Positions 38,501 through 47,165 of a stretch of 64,000 nucleotides of DNA are shown here, piece by piece; within the stretch, counting starts at the first letter, position 1; each line of letters opens with the position of its first letter. A model generated the notes under the pieces. That model saw only the letters and a list, made by a program, of their open reading frames with translations, was not told the origin of the DNA and did not search any database. A program made the position numbers and the translations under genes. Source of the stretch: Eublepharis macularius (lineage: Eukaryota; Chordata; Lepidosauria; Squamata; Eublepharidae); assembly GCF_028583425.1 (NCBI RefSeq), contig NC_072799.1, forward strand, positions 85,794,217 to 85,858,216. Direction: 5' to 3'.

Positions 38501-41500
38501 CAGTGAAGGGGAGCTCACCACCTCCCTAGGCAGCTGATTCCACTTTTGAACTACTCTGACCGTGAAAAAGTTCTTCCTAATATCCAGCTGGTACCTTTGT
38601 GCATGTAATTTAAGCCCATTGTTTCAGGTCCTACCCTCTGCTGCCAACTGGAACAGCTCCCTGCCCTCCTCAATCTCCTCTTCTCCAAACTAAACATTCC
38701 CAAGGCCCTCAGTCTTTCCTCATAGGGCTCAGTCTCCAGACCCCTGACCATCCTCATCGCTCTCCTCTGCACCCTCTTGATTTTGTCCACATTCTTTTTG
38801 AGGTGAGGCCTCTAGAACTGCACACAATACTCCAGGTGCGGCCTGACCAAGGCAGTATAGAGAGGGGCTATGACCTCCTGAGATTTCGACACTATGGCCC
38901 CTTTGATACAACCCGGAATTGAATTGGCCTTTTTTGCCACCGCATCACACTGGCTGCTCATATTTAGTTTACAGTCCACTCTTACCCCAAGATCTCTTCC
39001 AGAAGTGTATCCCCCATCCAGTATTTGTGCTTCCCATTTTTGTGGCCCAGATGTAATACTGTACACTTGTCTGTTGAATTGCATCCCATTCACAGCTGCC
39101 CACTTCTCCAGAGTATTCAGGTCTTGTTGAATTTTAATTCTGTCTTCTTGGGTGTTTGCTACTCCTCCCAATTTGGTATCATCAGCAAATTTAATGAGCA
39201 GCCCTTCCACTCCTTCATCCAGATCATTGATAAAAATATTGAAAAGTATCAGGCCCAAAACCGAGCCCTGCGGCACCCCACTGGACACCTCCCTCCAATC
39301 TGATGAGACGCCGTTGACCACCACTCTTTGGGTACGGTCCTCTAACCAGTTCCCTATCCACCGAACTGTCCTATAGTCCACTCCACAGTCTTCCAGTTTG
39401 CCCATCAGAATGTCATGGGGGACCTTATCAAAAGCTTTACTGAAATCCAGATAAATCACGTCAACAGAGTTCCCCTGATCCAGTAAGCTGGTCAATCGAT
39501 CAAAGAAGGAAACCAGGTTGGTCTGGCAAGATCTGTTAGGGACAAAACCATGCTGATTTCCCCAGATCACTGAGCGGTCCTTCAGATGCTTACAGATTGA
39601 TCCCTTTAAAATCAGTTCTAATATCTTCCCAGCCACAAAAGTCAGACTGACCAGTCTGTAGTTTCCCGGGTCATCCTTCTTCCCTTTCTTAAAGATTGGG
39701 ATAACATTCGCTCTTCTCCAATCTTGTGGCACATCCCCAGTCCTCCAGGAGGCCTTGAAGATGATGGACAGGGGTTTTGCAAGTTCTCTAGAAAGTTCTT
39801 TCAGCACTCTTGGGTGCACCCCATCCGGCCCAGGGGATTTGCATTCATCTAGTGCAGCCAGATGCCTCTCCACAACCTCTCTGTCAATGTCAACTAGCCA
39901 CTCAGGTGTCCTGTCACATTTTCTACTATCTCGAGATGTACCTGAGTTCTTCAGGGAGAAAACAGAGGCAAAAAAGTCATTAAGCCTGTCTGCTTTTTCC
40001 CTGTCCTGCATCAGAGTTTCTCCATCTACTCCCAACAGCGGTCCAATTGCCTCTTTTACCTTGTGTTTGCTTCTCACATATCTGTAGAAGTTTTTCTTAT
40101 TGTAGCAAGCCCTCCTGGCCAGACCCAGCTCGTACTGAGCTTTGGCCTCTCTGATGGCTGATCTGCAGGACCTAGTAACCCTCATAGAGGTCTGTCCTTC
40201 TCTCCATTTCCTGAACATTTCCTTTTTCTCCCTTTGCTTATTCTGGAGCTCTCTGTACATCCACATAAGTTTCTTGTAGCCCTTACCATGTTTCCGTCTT
40301 GCTGGGATAGTGAGGGCTTAGCTTGCAAAAGCTCATGTTTCACTCACTCCTTTCCCTTCCAGCACACTCCCCCATGGAATGACTCTCATCAAGCCTCTAA
40401 GTTCATTGAAGTTGGCCCTACGAAAATCTAACCTAAGAGTCCGGCTACGAACTTCCTTGGCCCCCCACAGCAACTGGAATTCAAGGAGGACATGGTCACT
40501 TCCCCCTAAGGTCCCCACCACCTTCACCTCATCTACTAATTCTTCCCTATTGGTTAATATCTAGTATGGCCAAGCCCCTTGTAGCTTCCTCCACCTTTTG
40601 AAAAAGGAAGTTATCGGCCAGGCAGGTCAGAAAATTGCGTGATTCATGACGCTTTGCCAAGTCTGTCTCCCAGCACACATCGGGGGAGTTGAAATGTTTT
40701 TGTCTGATTTCTCTTTTTATCAGAGTCAGATTTTCCCATAATATTTACTTATTTTACCGGTTTAAACTATGATGCTGAGGTATTTGGGGGGTTGGGGAGG
40801 ACGGAGATTCTTCAGGTAACGTCCATCTTCAATGGAACCGAAGCCACGCCCCCATCTCCACCAGCAATCTGATGGATTAAAACTCCTTGTTTTCACTACC
40901 ATTCTTAGTTTATTTCATGACATGATGCATTCCAAAGCCTTGGAACCATGACTGAAAAGCCAGTGTTTTACGGGCTTCTCCTGATAAGATTCAAATTGGA
41001 ATATGCTTTTAAAATTGCATTATTTCTTTAAGCTGATTTTCCCCTTCACAGTGATATGTTCCCATGAGCCATATAACACAGGAGCCTGATTGCTAGAGCT
41101 ACAATTTGTGTGATCTCTTCAAGAACTAGTAGCTATCACATTAATTGGTGTGATGAAATCCACAAACTACCCAGTAACGTGTTATCAGCCTTGGAACTGA
41201 TCAGTCTTCTGAATGAAAGCTCTGCTCCCAAATACACAACATACGAATAATCTGTTAGTGTACTGTGGCCTAAACGGGAGGTTTATTCAAGGGCAGTTTG
41301 TATATTTACTTGAAAATAAGGCCTACTGGAATCAGTCAGTTGGATCCATCCAGCTTTTCTGCTGATGAAAAAGGAAGGAGAGGGCTCCTTTAACCACCCT
41401 AAAAGGCTGTGCCGCAGATCATGGGATATCAGTGGACAAAAACCATGTGGCATGAGAGTTGTAGAAAAGAGGAGAATTCACAAAAGTTGGGCAAAAAAGC

Positions 41501-44500
41501 TGGCTGGATCCAGCCTGAAGGGATGAAGGATTTTTAAAATTTATTTATTTAAGAGCATTTATTTAAGAACCCGCCTTCTGCCTTCATAAAGGCCGCCAAG
41601 GCTTCTAAGAAATTAAAACATATATAATAAAACCTGTTAAAAACACATCATTAAAACTATTAAACCAGAGCTAAAATACATACAAAAGCAACAAAACCTT
41701 GGGTAGGAAAGAGGGATTAGATTTTTATGAGCCATAATTGAAAAGTGAACTTTCCCTACTTACTCTTAACATCTCTCTGTAGAACAGCTGTCAGACTGTG
41801 GATGACAGGATACAGCAGACAGATCTCTGGACCACTGCATCAAGACACAGGTTCTTGGTCAAAATGGCTTTTATTCAGAAATCAGATCTTTTCCATATAT
41901 AGGTCCATAGGACTACTTAGAAGCAAGGTAGACATCTAAGCAGCCGGAATAGAAGTTGACAGGAATGACATCATGTGAGAGATCCTTCTCTTTTAACATT
42001 CTAGTTTACTCCTTTCTGTAAACAATACTTTGGCACTCTTTCTGTGTGAGAACGTTTCGCATATTTGTGATATCACATTGAGTTCCTAGGAAGCAAGACA
42101 CAGCACTGTCTAGAAATGAGCACAAGGTCATAAACACTGGAAGCAGTTACAGTCCAACAGATAAACACCTGTGAAAGCCTGAGAAAAGAATAGTTATGAC
42201 ACTAGCAAAATGATATTGAGCCATATTAGAATACATTGTGTTTGGCAGAAACAGAACCAACATTGGCATGGATGGGGCTCAGACATGACAACAGCAAAAA
42301 TGTGGGCCAGAACTAAGTTGTTTACTTCAAGTTACTACTGATTTAACTTCTTTCCGTTTTCAGTGTGGGTTACCATACATCGAAGTGCTGTGCAAAAATA
42401 GGTATGTAGGAAGAACATTCATTCAACCAAACATGAGGTTAAGACAGCTCGGAGTAGCCAAAAAGTTTGGAGTCTTGTCTGACAACTTCAGAGGGAAGCG
42501 GATTGTTCTTATTGATGATTCTATCGTAAGAGGCAATACCATCTCACCCATAATTAAACTCTTGAGAGAATCTGGCGCTAAAGAGGTAAGTTAATGTTTC
42601 TTTTAGTTCTGAGGTGGAGACAAGATGGGATTGTTCTTGTTTCAGTTTGCAACCATTTATCAAGTATTGTGGAAGAGGAGAGGAGCAGAGAAAAAAGGAA
42701 GCGGGCACAAAACTTACCTGTTCCTTCTCTCCTACACCTAGGTGTCCACTCAGTTCTGTTCATCATCTGGGTGCTTATTCTGTTCTCTCCTCAAAAGCAA
42801 ATGCAAATTCATTTAGCTCTGTTAAATGAATATGTTTGTCCCATTGTTGCAGTGACTTTGAATTCTGTGCAGGCTGCCTGTACATACAAATGAATAGTGC
42901 TGTCAAAAGAGTATCCTAATGATGTATCTTTGTTCAGGTGCACATTCGTGTGGCTTCACCTCCAATAAAATTTCCTTGTTACATGGGAATAAACATACCA
43001 ACAAAAGAAGAACTCATTGCTAACAAGCCTGAATTTCATGACCTGGCTAACTACATAGGTAAAATTTTGTATTCTGTGGCTATCAAAATGTGTTTATAAA
43101 AGTGAGGCACTGCTCAAAGTATCCATTTCGATCCTGCAATTAGGGATGTGCACTTTGGGTTTCCAATTCAGGAAAAATTCCCGAATCCGGACCCAATTCG
43201 TAGAGATTTGGGGGACCCGATCCGTAGAGATTCGGGTTTCCCGAACCAAACCTTCCTGAAGCAATTTGGGTTGCTTAAGGAAGTTTCAGGACCTTTTAAA
43301 AGGGCTCCCTCCCACCACCTCACTTACCTGGGCCTTCCCGGAGGTGGTGGAGGGCGGCTGCTGCCTTCCCCGCTGCTTAGCTGGCCGCTGCCAAGGCAGC
43401 AGCGTAGGTGGCGGAGGCGCTGGTTCTGGCCTTCCCCGCCACCCAGTTGGCCACTGCGGTGGCGCAGGCGATGGAGGCACCTGCTCCGGCCTTCCCCACT
43501 GCCCAGCTGGCTGCTGCAGTGGCAGAGGTGGTGGCTGTGGCCTTCCACGGACAGGAGAGTGGGATGGGGTGAGGACGGGGGGGGGGAACTAAGTGGGGTG
43601 GTGGTGGAGGGAGCTGGGAGACAGCTTCCCCCTCACTTTGGTATGCTCCAAATCTTTATGGAGCATACCAAAGCAATTTAAATACTCAAATCCGAAGCAG
43701 CTTGCCTCATCCGTCATACTGTTCCTGGGGATCCCCTGTCCCCAGGAAGAGCTTTTGAGGAACAATTCTGGGCTACCGCATAATGGGGAGTCCAAAAAGC
43801 CCTGGTCTGCTGATGTTCATAGAATCACAGGGTTGGAAGGGACCTCCAGCGTCATCTAGTCCAAACCCTGCACAATGCAGGAAATTCACAACTATCTCCC
43901 CCCCTCACACCCCCAGTGACCTCTGCTCCATGCCCTGAAGATGTCAAAATACCATCAGGATCCCAAGCCAAATTGGACTGGGGAAAATTGTTTCCTGACC
44001 CCAAAGTGGCAATCAGCATTACCCTGGGCATGTAAGAAGGGTTTATTGCAGAATCCAACTGATTGCAGGATCCAACTGATTATTTCTAGAAATTGTTTGA
44101 GCTGCCTTTTGCTGACCACTGGTACATTCATTTGAAAAACTAGAAATTGCATATTTGTTCTTCTATGGTAGTTCTTTGATGCACTTTTAATGCATTACTT
44201 ATAAAAATACTATTGATGTAATCCATAGAACATTAGTGGTAAGACAGCGGAATTTAAACACACAGTTAAGGATGTATTCAAAGCTTTGGTTATTCCTAGA
44301 CATATCAAATAAAATTATACCGAGGATATTTGTTGGGTGAGGTTAAACAAAAGATAGTTACTCTCACCCTTAATTATGAGAAAGGAAGGTGTATAACTGA
44401 ATAAAGTAATTTTGGAAGGAATTTTATACACTGAAGGTTAGTGTGAAAGGGGTTGTTTGGTAGTAAGAGTGTGCATACTGTTTCTGTGAGATGGCATAGT

Positions 44501-45017
44501 ATTTCCGTTACTGAAAGCCATTTCATAGAAACATAGAGCTGGAAGGGACATACCTAGTTCAACTCCCTGCACAATGCAGGGAATTTAGAGGTAAGCCCCC
44601 CCCTCCCCACACACACACACACACACACTCCCTCCTCCAGTGACCGCTGCTCTATGCCCAGAGGAAGGCAAAAATCTCATAGGGTATTTACTGTTGCCAT
44701 GGCCCACTACTATAAATTTTAGTTGGGAATTCCAGAAGTTCAGCATATTTAGGTTAACAAGTTAGGTTAACAAGTTTTCAAAATTTTACTTTAGGAAAAG
44801 TACTGGAGCTTTAAATTAATTTCTCTCTCCTCTCCCCACAGGAGCTGACAGTGTTGTCTACCTTTCGGTAGAAGGATTGGTATCATCTGTTCAAGAAAGC
44901 ATCAAAGCAAAACAAGACAATAAAAACAACATAAAGACCAGCAAGTTCCACACCGGGAAAGTCGGCCATTGCATAGCTTGTCTTGTCGGAGAATATCCTG
45001 TAGAACTTGAGTGGTGA
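15312..45017 (+). CDS. PPAT: PPAT, amidophosphoribosyltransferase (exons 2-11, exon 1 not seen)
   Basis: Transfers glutamine amide nitrogen to PRPP, giving phosphoribosylamine; cytosolic first committed step of de novo purine synthesis. Ten exons join in frame: 15312-15378, 18798-19004, 21356-21468, 21587-21732, 23150-23222, 25154-25305, 28334-28461, 42364-42585, 42938-43058, 44842-45017. Together they give about 467 residues; the human protein has 517, of which about 43 come from exon 1. Visible landmarks are the class II glutaminase segments ([29 protein letters not shown]), the PRPP-binding loop [12 protein letters not shown] in exon 9, and four cysteines expected to bind the 4Fe-4S cluster (AFCIF in exon 7, FPCYM in exon 10, HCIAC in exon 11). 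It ends in EYPVELEW, as in mammals. The catalytic N-terminal cysteine lies in exon 1, outside what I can see. Nine introns are GT-AG or unremarkable; intron 7 has a GC donor. AASDH follows on the same strand. Confidence 0.97.
15408..16783 (-). mobile_element. CR1 LINE, 5'-truncated
   Basis: Same family as the copy at 38.4-40.7 kb. RT frame 16672-15941 includes [14 protein letters not shown] and [11 protein letters not shown]. The active site reads CADD instead of FADD. C-terminal part at 15934-15479 in shifted frame. Breaks off near 16783. Lies in PPAT intron 2, antisense to the gene, starting about 30 bases after exon 2. Confidence 0.88.
16967..17770. mobile_element. About 800-bp DNA transposon with CpG-rich inverted ends
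   Basis: Ends GGCCATCGTCACACGGGC (16968 on) and GCCCGTGTGACGACGGCC (to 17769) are inverted with one mismatch. Inside is a second inverted pair, TTATATCGCTATAACG / GTTATAGCGATATAA. No transposase frame. It follows directly after the CR1 breakpoint region in PPAT intron 2. Superfamily not identified. Confidence 0.7.
17771..18797. other. Plain PPAT intron 2
   Basis: No recognised repeat or exon. Confidence 0.5.
18798..19004 (+). CDS. PPAT: PPAT exon 3
   Basis: Begins with GGA ATG GGT after acceptor TTTATAG and codes 69 residues ([12 protein letters not shown] to AARLRRK); donor AAG|GTAGGA. Holds the glutaminase motifs GHTRYSTSG and HNGEL. An ATG lies at the second codon, but it aligns to an internal Met in other vertebrates, so it is not a gene start. 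Confidence 0.97.
19523..19577. repeat. (CATT)n microsatellite
   Basis: About 13 uninterrupted units in PPAT intron 3, followed by an AT-rich LINE-tail-like stretch to about 19700. Confidence 0.95.
20125..20235 (+). mobile_element. L2-like LINE fragment
   Basis: CATTGGCTTCCCATCAGTTA through AAGGTATTGGCTATCACATA and AAAGCCCTTCATGACCTTGG is the same coding stretch (LHWLP.., YKALH) as in the copy at 27.1 kb. Confidence 0.6.
21356..21468 (+). CDS. PPAT: PPAT exon 4
   Basis: Acceptor TTGATAG, then [16 protein letters not shown] to TPDWVA and the first two bases of an Arg codon; donor AG|GTAAAG. Carries the SSDSEL motif of the glutaminase pocket. The following intron is only 118 bp. Confidence 0.96.
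21587..21732 (+). CDS. PPAT: PPAT exon 5
   Basis: Acceptor TGTTTCAG; completes the split Arg, then [18 protein letters not shown] and [18 protein letters not shown] to NGK. Donor AAAG|GTGAGA leaves one base of the next codon. The RDPYGNRPL motif is characteristic of this family. Confidence 0.96.
22217..22475. mobile_element. Palindromic insertion, two inverted copies of one retroelement end
   Basis: Flanked by the 15-bp direct repeat CATTGTCAGAAATGT (22202-22216 and 22476-22490). Two arms of about 110 bases (about 22250-22356 and 22370-22475) are near-perfect reverse complements around a short centre (GAGATCTCT). The arm sequence (CGAAACGTCAGGAACTACAA) recurs alone at 47585-47707. I suspect a Penelope-like element, which often inserts as inverted pairs; the class is an inference. 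Confidence 0.7.
23150..23222 (+). CDS. PPAT: PPAT exon 6
   Basis: Acceptor GTTACAG; reads (G)[16 protein letters not shown] to SIGA plus GA of a split codon; donor GA|GTAAGT. Short exon (73 bp) completing the N-terminal domain. The junction codon becomes Glu (GA|A), where human PPAT has Arg. Confidence 0.94.
23497..23598. repeat. Compound (CATT)n-(CAAT)n-(TAAT)n microsatellite
   Basis: Three successive tetranucleotide blocks that each differ from the next by one base per unit, in PPAT intron 6. Confidence 0.95.
23599..25153. other. Plain PPAT intron 6
   Basis: A-T rich, a G-run near 24601, and nothing recognised except the (AG)n tract at 24890. Confidence 0.5.
24890..24911. repeat. (AG)n microsatellite
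   Basis: Short run of about 10 AG units in PPAT intron 6, 240 bases before exon 7. Confidence 0.9.
25154..25305 (+). CDS. PPAT: PPAT exon 7 (followed by a GC donor)
   Basis: Acceptor TTTTTAAG; reads [17 protein letters not shown] to [14 protein letters not shown] and IFE. The Cys in FCIFEYVYF is the first expected 4Fe-4S ligand. The exon ends GAAG followed by GCAAGT, so the donor is GC rather than GT. The phase (one base of a Gly codon) joins exactly to exon 8. Confidence 0.95.
25577..25783. mobile_element. TIR element in PPAT intron 7
   Basis: Left TAGAGCGGAACCACAAG (25577-25593) and right CTTGTAGTTCCGCTCTA (25767-25783) match as inverted repeats at 16 of 17. An inner inverted pair (TCAAGTTTTGATGGGAAATG) follows. 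A TA duplication, as for Tc1/mariner, is possible but weak. Confidence 0.65.
26378..26955 (-). mobile_element. L2-like LINE 3' end, - strand arm of an inverted pair
   Basis: Reverse-oriented copy of the element at 27125-27645: both share the tail (TGAGTCTCAGTGA, ACTATAAATG) and the coding remnant [17 protein letters not shown]. Lies in PPAT intron 7. Confidence 0.7.
27125..27645 (+). mobile_element. L2-like LINE 3' end, + strand arm of an inverted pair
   Basis: Translates to [20 protein letters not shown], the C-terminal signature of L2-type ORF2 in vertebrates, then a 3'UTR ending in GTCTCAGTGAAAAAGGCG and (ATAA)n at about 27640. Confidence 0.72.
28334..28461 (+). CDS. PPAT: PPAT exon 8
   Basis: Acceptor CTCCATAG; completes Gly, then [20 protein letters not shown] and on to PAALGYAQK; donor AAG|GTACCG. 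The next intron is 13.9 kb and is mostly one nested LINE insertion. Confidence 0.96.
28713..28893 (+). mobile_element. tRNA-derived SINE, 3'-truncated
   Basis: CCGTGGCACAGAGTGGTAAG (box A region), GAGTTCGATCCTGG (box B), GAGGTCAGTAAAATGAGTAC. Ends near GATGACTG. The big L1 inserted just downstream. Confidence 0.7.
30456..31125 (+). pseudogene. L1 ORF1 of the + strand L1 (frameshifted)
   Basis: Starts ATG TCG AAA AAA GAC TGG. About 90 residues of charged coiled coil ([30 protein letters not shown]) lead into the RNA-binding region ([14 protein letters not shown]), which continues in another frame from about 30.8 kb ([31 protein letters not shown]). One frameshift near 30.8 kb separates the halves. 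This is the L1 RNA-binding chaperone, not expected to be functional here. Confidence 0.85.
31225..34980 (+). pseudogene. L1 ORF2 of the + strand L1 (endonuclease-RT, broken)
   Basis: The endonuclease N-terminus [19 protein letters not shown] is followed by frame breaks, then [11 protein letters not shown] ends the endonuclease. RT motifs follow: [48 protein letters not shown]. The catalytic FADD reads FAVD (Asp to Val near 33.31 kb), and the [10 protein letters not shown]-type motif reads AEKASN. The C-terminal zinc knuckle ([18 protein letters not shown]) is intact. The element is inactive. Confidence 0.88.
35702..36760 (-). pseudogene. L1 ORF2 C-terminal half of the - strand L1
   Basis: From the RT active site [12 protein letters not shown] (near 36.67 kb) leftward: [54 protein letters not shown]. 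The zinc knuckle region follows and is cut by the + strand L1. Upstream of about 36.76 kb the coding match stops abruptly, so endonuclease and early RT are absent. Confidence 0.82.
36761..37389. other. AT-rich filler between L1 ORF2 fragment and ORF1
   Basis: A very A-T rich stretch that lies where endonuclease and N-terminal RT should be in the - strand L1. It includes two near-copies of a unit around TGTTATATGCAACTTA (37.06-37.12 kb). No coding potential. Either replacement sequence at a deletion, or an unusual long inter-ORF spacer. Confidence 0.4.
37400..38338 (-). pseudogene. L1 ORF1 of the - strand L1
   Basis: From ATG at 38338: [20 protein letters not shown], a coiled-coil stretch, then the RNA-binding region ([35 protein letters not shown]). 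The frame stops at 37694. The expected C-terminal domain ([18 protein letters not shown]) continues in another frame from about 37.68 kb, so there is one frameshift. Confidence 0.8.
38382..40693 (-). mobile_element. CR1 LINE, 5'-truncated, nested in L1
   Basis: The 3' end (left) has the typical CR1 tail, on + reading ATCATAGAATCATAGAGTTGG. The - strand frame 40266-38812 (484 codons) covers most of the [61 protein letters not shown] and an intact FADDTKLGG. The C-terminal CR1 domain ([20 protein letters not shown]) follows in shifted frame. The right end, near 40693, returns to L1 5'UTR; that boundary is approximate. Confidence 0.88.
41789..42290 (-). mobile_element. Solo LTR of an endogenous retrovirus-like element
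   Basis: A 502-bp unit with TG...CA ends (TGTCAGACTG on the left, AGACATGACA on the right as read on +), flanked by the 5-bp direct repeat ACAGC (41784-41788 and 42291-42295). On the - strand an AATAAA lies in the latter part, as in an LTR. No internal retroviral sequence is next to it, so it is a lone fossil LTR. Family not determined. It ends 73 bases before PPAT exon 9. Confidence 0.65.
42364..42585 (+). CDS. PPAT: PPAT exon 9 (PRPP loop)
   Basis: Acceptor CCGTTTTCAG; 74 codons from [14 protein letters not shown] to RESGAKE; donor GAG|GTAAGT. Contains [14 protein letters not shown], the type I phosphoribosyltransferase PRPP-binding motif. A solo LTR ends 73 bases upstream of the exon. Confidence 0.97.
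42938..43058 (+). CDS. PPAT: PPAT exon 10
   Basis: Acceptor TTTGTTCAG; reads [20 protein letters not shown] and on to FHDLANYI plus one base; donor AG|GTAAAA. The Cys in FPCYMG is the second expected cluster ligand. The preceding intron is only 352 bp. Confidence 0.97.
43143..43700. repeat. Interspersed repeat starting AGGGATGTGCAC, GC-rich core
   Basis: AGGGATGTGCACTTTGGGTT and repeated CCGAAT/GATTCG elements (43150-43270), then a Trp/Arg-biased, CpG- and GGTGGCGG-rich core to about 43.6 kb. Open frames there are composition effects. In PPAT intron 10. The right end is uncertain. Confidence 0.45.
43817..44090 (-). mobile_element. CR1 3' fragment, older subfamily
   Basis: Opens on + with TCATAGAATCACAGGGTTGG and CATCTAGTCCAAACCCTGCA, a diverged CR1 tail lacking coding sequence. 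In PPAT intron 10. Confidence 0.7.
44523..44672 (-). mobile_element. CR1 tail fragment
   Basis: TCATAGAAACATAGAGCTGGAAGGG with a (CA)n tract inside. Short, diverged, in PPAT intron 10 about 170 bases before exon 11. Confidence 0.65.
44842..45017 (+). CDS. PPAT: PPAT exon 11 with stop codon
   Basis: Acceptor CTCTCCCCACAG; reads [20 protein letters not shown], then a Lys/Asn-rich linker (about residues 24-40 of the exon), [17 protein letters not shown] and TGA at 45015. The CxxC supplies the last two expected 4Fe-4S ligands. The linker is poorly conserved against mammals, as is usual for this region. Confidence 0.96.
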
Positions 45018-45950
45018 ATGTTCTGAATGCAGACACTACTGAATTTAAAGATTGGACTTAAGAAATGTATTGCACCCCAAATCAAGCAGTGAATTGCTAC
45101 CAAGCAGTTATCAAACCACTCATATTTAGTTAAAACATTGTTAAGTTTGACATGAACCATACTAGAACTTAAAATAATGCAGTGTGATATTAGTGCCGTT
45201 ACTTTTGGAGCTCATCATAAATCTTTTGATTCCTTACTAGCCTAACTTTGCGGGATGGGAAAACATAAAGAGTTGTTCATAACATTGGTTAATTAAGAAC
45301 TACATTCTGAGAAAGATCATAAGACTATTAAGCCATCTCAAATTATGAAAGAGAGTGTGTCAAATTTGTTTTTTTATGATTACCAGATTCTGGAGTTAAA
45401 GTACTTTCCTAGCTATTTTTATCTAGCTGTGAGTTTTGTTTTGCAGAATGAAAATTGTGCGCCTACATTTTGGCTTCCATAACTACAGGACCTTATAGTC
45501 AAAGTCTTTGTTATAACTTGCTTCCGAAGAGACAATATTTTTATACAATGTGATGCTGAGACCTAGAGACTCAGGGAAATACTAAACCAAATTTCTAATA
45601 CCTTCAAGTGTGGCAAATAATATCTTCAAGTGCTTTCAAGTTGTCAAGGGATAAACACACTGATAAGCATTTTGAGTACTATGATTTAGACGTTGTATTA
45701 AGTTTTTGTTATGTTTTATCTCGAATGCTTACTGAAGATTAGACTGAGTGAATGTTTTTATTACGTTTAAACCTTCAAAGAAGACTCAAAACGTTGAAAA
45801 CCTCAACATGCAAACATTGCAGCAGAGTATTTTAACAAATGTATTGAGCTTAATTTTAAATATACATGTTTTACTGCCTTGCCCAATATTCTGTGGCTTT
45901 TTAAAAATGTGGTATATGTTTGTCTATAAATAAATGAAGTTGAAATAACT
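45018..45950 (+). other. PPAT: PPAT 3'UTR with poly(A) signal
   Basis: A-T rich stretch after the stop codon with no recognisable repeat. AATAAA at 45929-45934 is the best poly(A) signal, so the transcript probably ends near 45950. The exact cleavage site is inferred. Confidence 0.6.
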
Positions 45951-46342
45951 CTTTTGTAGTTATAAAATAACGCTGCCCATGTGTTTGAATTAGAATTTCA
46001 AGTAAACTATCTAAGCAACTGGATGTTGAAAAAAACAGTAGTAGCTTTCCCAAATAGTTGGAGTTCCTTTATATCATAGAGATCTTGCCTATTGCTTAAC
46101 ACTCCCTGTAAAGGAAGTTCCTGTATCAGGCACTGTGAAGAGAAAAAACATGGGAATCCAGTGCTGGGACAGTTGAGGCCATCACTGACACATGGAAGCA
46201 GGGGGATGTTCCAGATGTTATACCAAACCACAGATCAATGCTATGGGAAGGCATCCTGTTTTCATACACTCCCAGTTCCCCCTTCCTGCTTATTTTTATG
46301 CTCAGAATCAACCAATCTTAACATGAAACCATAGTTTGACCA
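45951..46342. other. PPAT-AASDH intergenic, nothing recognised
   Basis: Unique-looking non-coding sequence after the PPAT poly(A) signal. Confidence 0.5.
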
Positions 46343-46585
46343 GTTTGGTGTAGTGGTTAAGAGCAGTAGGACTCTAATCTGGAGAGCCAGGTTTGATTCC
46401 CTACTCCTCCGCTTGAAGCCAGGTGGGTGACCTTGGGTCAGTCACAGCTTTTCCAGAGCTCTCTCAGCCCCACCCACCCCACAGAGTGATTATCGTGAGG
46501 ATAACATATTTTGTAAACCACTCGGAGTTGGATGTTAAATTGTCCTGAAGGGTGGTATATAAATTGAATATTATCATCGTCATCA
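46343..46585 (+). mobile_element. tRNA-derived SINE (+ strand)
   Basis: GTGTAGTGGTTAAGAGCAGT, CAGGTTTGATTCCC, GTGACCTTGGGTCAGTCAC, GTATATAAATTGAAT and a (CAT)n tail. Located between PPAT and AASDH. Confidence 0.75.
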
Positions 46586-46988
46586 TAGTTTTCTCAGCTT
46601 TAACAGTGAACAATGGTTTGCTCTAAACTGGAAGTCATCAGCTCTGGCTTCATGAGAAGGGGAACACATAATGTCATCCCCTGGTTTAAGGTTATATCTG
46701 AACTATACAGATCTGAACTTCACTGGTTACAAGGAAGTAGATAGCATGGAGATTCATTTTTTCACCCTAGAATTTGTACTGATGTAGAGGAGCATATTAA
46801 AAAAAAAACCTCTTATTTCTTCATAACAAAAATGCAGCCAGAAAGGGTGGAGGGAGGGAAAGAGGAATCAATATATTTGTTGTTACCAACAGAAATTAAA
46901 CTTCAGTGTGACCCCCAAAAAAGGTTTCTGAGGATTGGCTCATGTAGCCAGAATGAGTTGGCCTGTTTTGAAGTTGATTCTTGGGAAT

Positions 46989-47165
46989 AGGATTGCCTAC
47001 AGATCTCCCAGATTTACAGCTGATCTCCAGAGATAAGTTCTCCTGGAAAAAACGGCTGCTTTGAAAGGTGGACTCTTACGGTACTATACACCACTGAGTT
47101 CCCTCCCTAGGCTCCACCCCCCCCCAAAACTCCAGGAATTACCTAATCCAGAATTTGCAATCCTA
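46989..47165 (-). repeat. 'GGTTGCCA...TGGCAACC' repeat, reverse copy
   Basis: AGGATTGCCTACAGATCTCC through CTTTGAAAGGTGGACTC to TTGCAATCCTA, a diverged reverse-oriented copy of the family at 8626. Confidence 0.55.

Larger units (their letters stand above)
28930..40856 (-). mobile_element. L1 LINE, - strand, carrying two nested LINEs
   Basis: Flanked by the 14-bp direct repeat TCCACCAGCAATCT at 28916-28929 and 40857-40870. The 5' end (right) opens GGGGGCGTGGCTTCGG; the 3' end (left) is an A/T-rich tail containing (AATAAATAGC)-like repeats. ORF1 lies at 37.4-38.3 kb and the ORF2 C-terminal half at 35.7-36.7 kb. The L1's own sequence is only about 3.8 kb once the + strand L1 and the CR1 are subtracted, so it is internally deleted: the endonuclease and the RT up to the FADD motif are missing. 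Sits in PPAT intron 8. Confidence 0.9.

Noticed and set aside
40333-40564. Small frames on both strands
   Set aside because: They are shadows of the CR1 5' coding region nested in the L1.
43148-43681. 177-codon frame rich in Trp, Arg and Pro
   Set aside because: Lies in a low-complexity GC-rich repeat with frames open on both strands; no domain.
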